From: Chthoniobacterales bacterium
GTDB taxonomy: Bacteria; Verrucomicrobiota; Verrucomicrobiia; Chthoniobacterales; UBA10450
Direction: 5' to 3'
DNA length: 32,173 nt
Assembly: GCA_025929155.1 (NCBI GenBank)
Contig: JAICMR010000024.1
Span: 1-32,173 of the forward strand
The notes under the pieces: model-generated
What the model was told of the DNA's origin: nothing
Database searches by the model: none
What the model saw: the letters and a program-made list of their open reading frames with translations, nothing else
Part shown: positions 18,815 to 25,892 of the stretch, in pieces
How positions within the stretch are numbered: position 1 is the stretch's first letter
How the letters are laid out: each line of letters opens with the position of its first letter
Position numbers and translations under genes: made by a program

Positions 18815-20459
18815 TTAGTTGACTGGATCCTTCGACTTCCTTTGCTTTACTTCGCTCAGGATGACGTGAGAGTGCGGTCGGCCTAACGAATCAAGGCGCT
18901 GTCGTCCGGAGCGGGGGCGGAATGATATCGTCAGCCAGTTTTGCAGCAACTTCCTTGCTGATCCTTCTGGCGTTGTGCGTGACAGGTTGCTCACCAGCGT
19001 GCGCGCCTCCTCTTTCTTTCCTGCCTGGATCAGCGTCTCCGCCTGTTCAAGGGAAGCGCGCAGCAGATCGCCGCGGCTTTTATAAATCGTGCGCGCCTGC
19101 TGTAGAGAACTGATCGCGCTGTCGTAGTCCCCTGCTTTTTTCTTAATCAACCCCAGGTCCTCGATCATCGGGCCATTACCGGCGGGAGAGGCGACTTGCC
19201 CCGCGAGTCCGAAGTAGTCGGCGGAACTTTTGCCAGCGTTCTGCAAAGCGAAATCGTGATAGATCTCCCAAGGATTTGGCGGATGGACGCTCCGCTTCTC
19301 AGCCGGCTGTTGCCACGACGCGTAGGGCCGATACAGCGGATCACCGACCACGACGGTCATCCAGGAAAGCGCGCGCATCGCCATATATGCGCTCTTCCGC
19401 GAGCGTGAAACCGTGCAGCAAACGGTCGTTAAAAATATCGAGGTGCGCGGTCATCTGCAGATACGGCTCGTAACATTGCCTAACGATGCCGCCGCGCCTT
19501 TACTCAAAAGTGGAGCCGTCCAGTTTACGTCCGCAGCGCGCAGCGTGCTCGCGCTGAACGAATGGATGTGCACCGCGACAGCGCCCGGCCGAAACTTGAA
19601 ATTCGGATCGGCTAGCGCGCCCGAGATGCTGCCCGCAAACCAGCCGTAATACAGCGCGCAGTCGGTGATCGGAAAACCGCTTGGGACGATCTCCGGTTTT
19701 TGGTCATACACCACCGGAACGCCGGCTCCGCGCAGTGCTTTCACGACTCGCTGGAGCCATCCGTCGCCATAGCGAGAGCGCCGGATGTGTTCTGCGCGCC
19801 GTCCACATAGGCGCGGCCCCAAAGACCCTTTTCTTCGGTCGCGATCGAGTCGGTGATCATCCATCTAACGATCGACGCGGTTGGCGCATCGAGCGCGCCA
19901 CCAGCAGGAGCGGCGTTCCCTCGAGTTCCTTGATGGTTCGGAAGTCCTTGAAATATGGGTTCGGCGTCGCGCCGGAAATCTGACGCGAGAAAAGCCCCAG
20001 CGCGGCCAACTCTGAATCGACCGATGCTTCGTTTTGTGAGTCGATCGTGTTGTCTGCTGGGTGGTCCCCGTCGTAGATCGTGGTCGCGCGAATCTTCAAA
20101 GGCATCCCGCGGATTAGCGCGGCGAACTGATCTTACCTGAATCGACAATCTGTTTGCCGCCGCCGTCCTGGTACGTCCTCCACCAACTCCGCTCGGCGAA
20201 AATTTTCCGGAGCGGCTCCGCGGTCGTCTCGTCGTATTCCTGGCGGCTGATTTCTTCGTCTGGCGAACATTTGAGTCCGACCAGATGATCGTTAGGGATA
20301 TGCCGCTGCGCGGCGTAGAAGCGCGCAAGATTCGCTGAGTCCGCCGCGTCGGGGTTGTAAATTACGATCGTGGTCGACGCCAAATCGGCCAGTCGCGAAT
20401 GCGCCGGACACCGCGCCTAACGAGAATAGGACCAGCAAGAGAGAGGCCAGTCGAGTCAT
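18815..20459 (-). pseudogene. TIGR03790-family exported protein, broken by about six frameshifts
   Basis: A start at 20459 overlaps the stop of the upstream hydrolase gene (ATGA) and gives a signal peptide (MTRLASLLLVLFSLGAVSGAFA). The rest is readable only by switching frame: ASTTIVIYNPDAADSANLARFYAAQRHIPNDHLVGL (from 20383), MPLKIRATTIYDGDHPADNT (from 20105), DAPTASIVRWMITDSIATEEKGLWGRAYVDG (about 19890-19800), GDGWLQRVVKALRGAGVPVVYD (about 19765), YEPYLQMTAHLDIFNDRLLHGFTLAEE (about 19470-19395) and MAMRALSWMTVVVGDPLYRPYASW (from 19384). Together they make a TIGR03790 protein, a family of unknown function, with a helical repeat-like tail. The shifts look like 1-2 base losses. Protein sequence between them is well kept, so the decay is recent or the bases are miscalled. 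Confidence 0.75.
18825..18865 (-). repeat. dispersed intergenic imperfect palindrome, copy 2
   Basis: The element runs from GGATCCTTCGAC (18825-18836) to CTCAGGATGAC (18855-18865). Its reverse complement is the ATCCTGAG...GAAGGATCC type seen at 3262. It lies where ftsB and the TIGR03790 remnant converge and supplies the last residues (VILSEVKQRKSKDPVN) of the latter's final open frame, so that frame end is probably read-through. Confidence 0.6.
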
Positions 20460-21268
20460 GGCTCGATCGCCAGTTTCAACCCATCGTAAGCGAGCCCGGT
20501 TCTGGGCGGCAAATCCGCCTCCGCGCTTTGCGCGAGCTCGTGGCAGATATGGGTTAAAAGCGTTTGCCCTGGCTGCACGCGCTCCGCCACCTCCAGCGCC
20601 TGTGCGACACTTAGGTGGGTCGGGTGCGGCTTGTGCCGGAGCGCATCGATCACCATGACTTTCACGCCTGCGATTTTGCGCGCGATGTCATCGGGAACCG
20701 CGCTGCAATCACTGAGATACGCCAGCAACCTGGCACCGCCGCGCTCGAACAGGTAGCCATACGTTTCCGAATGCCCGTGCGGCACCGGCAATGGCGTGAT
20801 CCTTGTTTCGCCTAACGAAAAGGGTCCGCGGATAATGTGCGGCTCCGGATGCAGATAACCCGGCCAGCGATGCGTCGCCTTGAAGGCAAACTCGTAGACG
20901 CGTTCCATATCCGCCATCGTTTCGGCTGACGCATAGACCGGGATTCGGCCTCCGCGGGGCGAGGCGAAACGCCGGAGGTCGTCGAACCCCATGATGTGGT
21001 CCGTATGCGAATGGGTCAGGACCACTGCGTCCACTTCCCAGATGTTTTCGCGAAGGCATTGCGTGCGAAAGTCGGTCCCGGTATCGACGGCGAATTTGCA
21101 CTCTGGCGTCTCAACATAAATCGAGGCGCGCGTCCGGTTATCGCGCGGATCAGGGGAACGGCAGACTGCGCAATCGCAGCGAATCATCGGCACACCCTGC
21201 GAAGTGCCGGTGCCGAGGAAGGTGACCTGAAGTTGAGAGTCGGAGGCGTTCAGAGGTTCATCTCTCAA
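20456..21268 (-). CDS. MBL-fold metallo-hydrolase (PhnP-like)
   Basis: A 270-residue metallo-beta-lactamase-fold enzyme. It has FLGTGTSQGVPMIRCDCAVC (17-36), whose CxCxxC resembles the extra zinc site of PhnP, then the metal motif HSHTDH (86-91), PVPHGHSETYGY and the Asp of YLSDCS. Relatives cleave cyclic phosphate diesters, but many stand-alone homologues have unknown substrates. The frame begins at TTG 21268 inside a CTCTCAACT repeat, so the start is doubtful; the conserved domain begins near residue 14. The stop overlaps the start of the TIGR03790 remnant. One motif copy at 20810-20818 reads SLG. Confidence 0.86.
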   Translation of the reverse strand: MRDEPLNASDSQLQVTFLGTGTSQGVPMIRCDCAVCRSPDPRDNRTRASIYVETPECKFAVDTGTDFRTQCLRENIWEVDAVVLTHSHTDHIMGFDDLRRFASPRGGRIPVYASAETMADMERVYEFAFKATHRWPGYLHPEPHIIRGPFSLGETRITPLPVPHGHSETYGYLFERGGARLLAYLSDCSAVPDDIARKIAGVKVMVIDALRHKPHPTHLSVAQALEVAERVQPGQTLLTHICHELAQSAEADLPPRTGLAYDGLKLAIEP

Positions 21269-21291
21269 CTCTCAGTTCCTAACTCTCAACT
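21231..21291. repeat. inverted and direct 9-bp repeats at the hydrolase start
   Basis: AGTTGAGAG at 21231-21239 is the inverse of CTCTCAACT at 21262-21270, which recurs at 21283-21291. The arms could form a hairpin over the 5' end of the minus-strand hydrolase message. It may instead be simple-sequence drift. Confidence 0.5.
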
Positions 21292-21810
21292 GCCGTCTTG
21301 CTCAGTGCGCTCCGCATCAAGGATCTCACGCTGATTGTTCGGAGCCCGATCTGAAGATTAGAAGCAATGCAAATTCCTGTAGTCGCTCGGCACCGCCGAA
21401 GATTCGCTGCCCCGAGACTAGCACGGCGGTCGCAGATAGCAGGTACAGCGTGAAATCGCCTTCTAATTATTCCAACGAGAGCGAATTCAATCAGTGGATC
21501 TGCCAAGGATTTCGCTTCGCAAACTCAACGCAGTCCATCGTTCGACGGTCGCCGGCGGCGAGAACGCTGAGTCAGATCATCTGGAAAAAGCGACGGCAAC
21601 GATCTCACCCTCCGAATAACGCAGTCATACCTGCTTCTCAGCTCGTCTCTCGCAGGTGAACCGACAAAATAGAAGACTGAACGGAAAGCGCCGCTGACCG
21701 AGCCGGGCGCGTCCCGCACACTTTAAAATCGCGCTCTTCCGTTGGGTTTCCAATCCCAAGGGATTTGCTCTTGCGCCGCCACTTTCTCTCGGCAGCCTAT
21801 AAAACACTTT
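21292..21810. other. intergenic leader of the nuo operon, no gene recognised
   Basis: This stretch lies between the divergent hydrolase gene and nuoD and must contain the nuo promoter. Small open frames in it look like chance. A short inverted repeat (AATCCC-AA-GGGATT, 21752-21765) lies about 45 bases before the nuoD ATG and could be an operator or nothing. I see no nuoA, nuoB or nuoC remnant. Confidence 0.4.
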
Positions 21811-23085
21811 ATGCCACTGGAAACTCGCGAGCTGGAAACGCCGGATGCGGCCACCCGCGTGGTTTCCGCCGATGCCGCCTTCCGCGACCGGCGCGACCAG
21901 GAGCCGGGAAGCGACCTGATCGGCGAGAAAATGGTCCTGAACATGGGCCCATCGCATCCGGCGACGCACGGGGTTTTGCGCCTCGTGCTCGAGCTGGATG
22001 GGGAGCTTGTGACGAAGGCGACGCCCGAAGTTGGCTACCTCCATCGGGGGGACGAAAAGATCGCGGAGAACATGCAATACAACCAGTTTGTGCCCTACAC
22101 CGACCGGCTGGATTACCTTGCCCCGCTTGCAAACAACGTCGCCTACGCGCTCGCCGTCGAGAAGTTGATGGGCTGGGAGCTCCCGCCGCGCGGGAAAGCG
22201 ATTCGCGTGATCTGCTGCGAGACGGCCCGGATTTCCGCCCACCTGCTCGGGCTCGGCGCGATGGCGCTCGATCTCGGGGCGATGACGGTTTTTCTCTACA
22301 CCTTCACCGAGCGGGAGAAACTTTATAACCTGTTTGAGCTGCTAACCGGTGCACGCTTTACCACTTCCTACACACGGGTTGGCGGTCAGATTCGCGATCT
22401 GTCTCCGAATTTCATCCCCGAGCTCGAGGCCTTCATGGACGGGTTTATCCCGCAGCTCGACGAGATCGATAAGTTGCTGACTCGGAATCGGATTTTCGTC
22501 GATCGCACACGCGATATCGGCGTAATCCCGCGCGAGCGGGCAATTGCTTACGCGCTCTCCGGGCCGAACCTGCGTGGTAGCGGAGTCGAACACGATCTTC
22601 GCCGGAAACACCCGTATCTCGATTACGAAAACTACGACTTTGAGATTCCGATCGGGTCCGTGGGGGATTGCTATGATCGCTACCTCATCCGGATCGAAGA
22701 GATGCGGCAGAGCGTGCGAATTCTTCGGCAGGTGGTGGACAAACTTCCCGACGGCCCAATCAATCTGGCCGACTGGAAAAACATGCTCCCGCCGAAGTCG
22801 CGGGTCATGACGAAGATGGAGGAGCTGATCCACCATTTTATCGTCGTGACACAAGGTCTCGACGCGCCGCCGGGCGAGGTCTATTTCGGCGCCGAAAACC
22901 CGAAAGGTGAGCTCGGTTTCTACATTAATAGCAAGGGCGGCGGCGTGCCGCACCGGTTGAAGATCCGCGCGCCTTCCTTCGTGAATTTGAGCATTCTCCC
23001 CGAGCTCCTGCCGGGTGCGATGCTGAGCGACGTGGTCGCGATCCTTGGGAGTCTGGACTTCGTGATGGGAGAATGCGACAGATGA
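21811..23085 (+). CDS. nuoD: NADH-quinone oxidoreductase subunit D
   Basis: The frame is open from 21742, but ATG 21811 (MPLETRELETPDAATR) is the likely start, giving 424 residues. Family motifs are intact: MGPSHPATHGVLRLVLELDGE, the His and Tyr region around NQFVPYTDRLDYLAP that lines the quinone pocket, CCETARISAHLLGLG, and the closing AILGSLDFVMGECDR. NuoD is the 49-kDa-type subunit of the peripheral arm that holds the quinone site with NuoB. It opens the nuo run in this window; the usual nuoA, B and C are missing upstream. It carries no TCGTTAGGC copy. Confidence 0.97.
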   Translation: MPLETRELETPDAATRVVSADAAFRDRRDQEPGSDLIGEKMVLNMGPSHPATHGVLRLVLELDGELVTKATPEVGYLHRGDEKIAENMQYNQFVPYTDRLDYLAPLANNVAYALAVEKLMGWELPPRGKAIRVICCETARISAHLLGLGAMALDLGAMTVFLYTFTEREKLYNLFELLTGARFTTSYTRVGGQIRDLSPNFIPELEAFMDGFIPQLDEIDKLLTRNRIFVDRTRDIGVIPRERAIAYALSGPNLRGSGVEHDLRRKHPYLDYENYDFEIPIGSVGDCYDRYLIRIEEMRQSVRILRQVVDKLPDGPINLADWKNMLPPKSRVMTKMEELIHHFIVVTQGLDAPPGEVYFGAENPKGELGFYINSKGGGVPHRLKIRAPSFVNLSILPELLPGAMLSDVVAILGSLDFVMGECDR

Positions 23086-23092
23086 AAATCCC

Positions 23093-23404
23093 ATGACGAA
23101 ACACAAAACTCATCTCCTCGGCCTGTTGCTCGCGGCTCTCGCACTCCTCTCGTTAGGCGGGTGCAGTCGCAGCACCATCTCGGGTTCCAAACTTACGAGC
23201 GCGAACTACGACCAGATCACGCTCGGAATGTCAAAGGCGCAGGTGGAAACCATCCTTGGCAGCCCGACGACCGCGGAGACCAAGGACATGGTCATCTTCA
23301 AGAAAAGCACCTATCGCTACGAGGACGGCAAGAAGTTCGCGATCATCACTTTCAAAAACGACGAGGTCGACAGCAAAGACACCAACCTGGGGCGCGAGCC
23401 GTAG
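23093..23404 (+). CDS. BamE/SmpA-like small lipoprotein (first of two)
   Basis: A 103-residue protein with lipobox SLGGC (lipid Cys24) and a BamE/SmpA-like fold: NYDQITLGMSKAQVETILGSPTTAET, then KSTYRYEDGKKFAIITFKNDEVDSKDTNL. Typical members are small outer- or inner-membrane lipoproteins; BamE itself helps fold barrels. It lies 7 bases after nuoD and is clearly a paralogue of the next gene (GMSxxQVExILGxPT). A part in complex I assembly is a guess from position. One motif copy at 23150-23158 encodes the SLG of the lipobox. Confidence 0.82.
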   Translation: MTKHKTHLLGLLLAALALLSLGGCSRSTISGSKLTSANYDQITLGMSKAQVETILGSPTTAETKDMVIFKKSTYRYEDGKKFAIITFKNDEVDSKDTNLGREP

Positions 23405-23416
23405 TCGCGCCGCGAT

Positions 23417-23716
23417 ATGTTTCAGATGAGCAAACACCTGCAATCAGCCCGCCCGCTTGCGCTTTTCCTCGCGGCAGCGTTCGTTCTGAGCAGTTGCCAT
23501 GGCAAACGGCTAACCCGGGCCAACGTTAACGAAATCACCGACGGCATGAGCCGCAAACAGGTCGAATCCATCCTCGGACCGCCCACTTCGGTCGACAGCA
23601 CAAACCTGCTCGTGACCAAGAAAGTGACCTATAACTACCAGCAGGGTAACGAGACGGTTACGATCGTGTTTTTCAACGATCAGGTCTCGTCGAAAGAGAG
23701 CAACCTGCACGACTAG
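23417..23716 (+). CDS. BamE/SmpA-like small lipoprotein (second of two)
   Basis: A 99-residue paralogue of the preceding gene. Lipobox VLSSC gives lipid Cys27; the BamE-like core is NVNEITDGMSRKQVESILGPPTSVDS and KKVTYNYQQGNETVTIVFFNDQVSSKESNL. ATG at 23426 (MSKHL) is an alternative start. The pair probably arose by tandem duplication within the nuo operon. nuoEF begins 9 bases downstream. Function is not known. Confidence 0.82.
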   Translation: MFQMSKHLQSARPLALFLAAAFVLSSCHGKRLTRANVNEITDGMSRKQVESILGPPTSVDSTNLLVTKKVTYNYQQGNETVTIVFFNDQVSSKESNLHD

Positions 23717-23725
23717 CTGTCATCT

Positions 23726-25471
23726 GTGGAGGCGACGATGACAGACGTTCCGGCCGAGCTGGAGCGGAAAATGGACGAAGCCATCGGTCATTATCCGGCC
23801 GATCACAAACGGAGCGCTTCGCTTCCATTGCTACATCTCTGGCAGGAACATTTTGGCTACATCAGCGATCACGCCGTCCTCTGGATCGCGGCCAAGCTCG
23901 GGCTTGAGCCGATCAATATTCTCGAGCTAATCACGTTTTATCCCATGCTCCGGCAGGAGCCGGCGGGGCGAAAGCATATTCGGGTCTGCCGCACGCTGAG
24001 CTGCGCGATGGCGGGCGCCTATCCGTTAATGGAGAAACTGGCCGGACTAACAAAAATCGATCGCGAGCATCAGGGGCCCGGGATGCACAATCCGATTTCC
24101 GTGAGCGAGGATGGCGAATACAGCCTCGAATTTGTGGAATGCCTGGCAAGCTGCGGCACCGCGCCGGTTTGCATGGTGGGGGACGAGTTGCGGGAGAGGG
24201 TGCCGCCGAACGACGCCGCCCAGTTATTGGCGGGCAAGGATTTCACGATCGCTCATCCGCGACCGCATCCGCTCGAGCGCCGTTTGATTTTTCAAAATAT
24301 CGGCCGCGAAGGCTACGGCATCGACATCGCGAGCTACTTGGAAACGGGCGGCTATCAACAGCTCCAAAAAGCGCTCACGATGTCTCGCGCCGAAATCGTG
24401 AACGAAGTGAAAACGTCCGGTCTTCGGGGCCGCGGCGAGTTTGCTCAGGGCGCGAAAATTTTGGAAGCCGCGATCGAAGAGGCGCGCGCCCGCAACTTCT
24501 TAGGCAAAAACATGCTCGGCAGCGGCTTCGACATTGAGATTTATGTCCATCGTGGCGCCGGCGCCTACATCTGCGGTGAGGAAACGGGATTGATCGAATC
24601 GCTCGAAGGCAAGCGCGCGTATCCACGAATCAAACCGCCTTATTTCCCGGCCGTTCTGGGCCTCTACATGTGTCCGACGATCGTGAACAACGTTGAGACG
24701 CTCTGCCACGTAAAGCACATCATCGGGATGGGCGGTGCGGAATACGCTCGGATCGGCCGGCCGAACAATACCGGGACCCGGATCGTTTGCGTAAGCGGGG
24801 ACGTCGTGAGGCCGGGTTATTTCGAGATTGAGGTCGGCGCCCTCACGATGGGGCAGGTGATCAACGAAATGGCCGGCGGACCGAAAGAAGGTCGCAAGAT
24901 CAAAGCCGTCATTCCTGGTGGCAGTTCCGCGAAAGTTCTGCGCGCTGATGAGCGGTTCAAACTCAAGGACCAGGAAGTCTCGCTCGAGGATATTCCGATG
25001 GATTTCGACTCGTTAGCCGCGGCGGGTTCGATGGCCGGTTCTGGCGGCGTGATCGTGCTGGACGATTCCCGCGACATGCTCTGGACGCTCAACAACATCA
25101 ACGAATTCTACGCGCACGAAAGTTGCGGCCAATGCACGCCGTGTCGGGAAGGTTCGCTTTGGATGAAGAAAATCACCGACCGGATGCTGCTGGGCGGCGG
25201 CGTAACGCAGGATCCGGCGACCTTGCATAACGTGGCCGACAACATCGCCGGCAAAACGATTTGCGCCTTCGGCGAAGCGTGTGCGTGGCCGACGCAGAGT
25301 TTCCTCGACAAGTTCCCTAACGAATTCGCGTCGCGCGCGGAAAAGCCGGTCCCGCCGCCACTACCGCCTGAATACACGCCGGAAGAACTGATTGCTGAAG
25401 AAGAAATCCCCACCGTCTCGCTCGCCCACGACCCCGGTTGGGACAAAGCCGGAGCCGCAGGAACGGTTTAA
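23726..25471 (+). CDS. nuoEF: fused NADH-quinone oxidoreductase subunits E and F, with internal deletion in F
   Basis: 581 residues. Residues 10-175 are NuoE, with the 2Fe-2S (N1a) ligands C88, C93, C139 and C143. Residues 185-535 are NuoF: YLETGGYQQLQKAL, VHRGAGAYICGEET (274-287), the N3 4Fe-4S ligands C467, C470 and C473 (ESCGQCTPCREG) and C513. After SGLRGRG (231-237) the chain passes straight to EFAQGAKILEAAIEEA. In other NuoF proteins about 70 residues stand between, with GAGFPTGLKW and NADESEPG, which bind FMN and NADH. The loss is in frame. As read, this subunit should not bind FMN normally. A ~45-residue Pro/Glu-rich tail follows. Confidence 0.93.
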   Translation: MEATMTDVPAELERKMDEAIGHYPADHKRSASLPLLHLWQEHFGYISDHAVLWIAAKLGLEPINILELITFYPMLRQEPAGRKHIRVCRTLSCAMAGAYPLMEKLAGLTKIDREHQGPGMHNPISVSEDGEYSLEFVECLASCGTAPVCMVGDELRERVPPNDAAQLLAGKDFTIAHPRPHPLERRLIFQNIGREGYGIDIASYLETGGYQQLQKALTMSRAEIVNEVKTSGLRGRGEFAQGAKILEAAIEEARARNFLGKNMLGSGFDIEIYVHRGAGAYICGEETGLIESLEGKRAYPRIKPPYFPAVLGLYMCPTIVNNVETLCHVKHIIGMGGAEYARIGRPNNTGTRIVCVSGDVVRPGYFEIEVGALTMGQVINEMAGGPKEGRKIKAVIPGGSSAKVLRADERFKLKDQEVSLEDIPMDFDSLAAAGSMAGSGGVIVLDDSRDMLWTLNNINEFYAHESCGQCTPCREGSLWMKKITDRMLLGGGVTQDPATLHNVADNIAGKTICAFGEACAWPTQSFLDKFPNEFASRAEKPVPPPLPPEYTPEELIAEEEIPTVSLAHDPGWDKAGAAGTV

Positions 25472-25472
25472 C

Positions 25473-25865
25473 ATGAATCTGGGAACCAGGAAGCGAGAGT
25501 CGGGTAATCGTCAGCTGACGGAGCAGGTCATCGGCGCGGCAATGCGGATCCCCCGTGAACTCGATCCGGGATTTCTCGGATCCATTGATGAAGAATCATT
25601 CGCCGCTGGACTTCGCTTGCTCGATTTGAGTTTCGAACGTCAGAAGCGAGAACATCGGTTCGACCTTCTGATTGATTCCAAGATTGCTGTTGAACTCGAA
25701 GCGATCGGCGCTCTGGAAAACATCGATTACGCAGTCGTGCGATCCTATCTCAAAGCGCCTGGCCTACGGGACGCTCTGCTCTTGAACTTTGCCGCGGCAC
25801 CCTGGCTCGTGAAGCGAGTGGGGCATGAATATCAACCGCACAACAGGGAGCAAGTTAGCCATTGA
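25473..25865 (+). CDS. GxxExxY-type protein, degenerate
   Basis: A 130-residue frame from ATG 25473, two bases after the nuoEF stop; the longer frame from 25392 overlaps nuoEF. It matches the GxxExxY family (TIGR04256): LTEQVIGAAMRIPRELDPGFLGSIDEES, LLDLSFERQK, FDLLIDSKIAVELEAIGALENIDYAVVRSYLKAPGLRDALLLNF. The name-giving GxxExxY reads GFLGSID here, with Glu and Tyr lost. About 14 residues usual between FERQ and the DLL strand are missing. The family's function is unknown. Its place between nuoF and nuoG is unusual, and the changes suggest loss of function. Confidence 0.75.
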   Translation: MNLGTRKRESGNRQLTEQVIGAAMRIPRELDPGFLGSIDEESFAAGLRLLDLSFERQKREHRFDLLIDSKIAVELEAIGALENIDYAVVRSYLKAPGLRDALLLNFAAAPWLVKRVGHEYQPHNREQVSH

Positions 25866-25892
25866 CCTCTTGGTTTCCTCGCTTTCAAATTC

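Noticed and set aside
18922..19113. Plus-strand short frame with a lipobox-like LCVTGCS
   Set aside because: It lies antisense to the TIGR03790 remnant, whose protein sequence is clearly conserved; the lipobox is a chance match.
22342..23106. 254-codon minus-strand frame opposite nuoD
   Set aside because: nuoD is unmistakable in the plus frame; the antisense frame has no recognisable domain.
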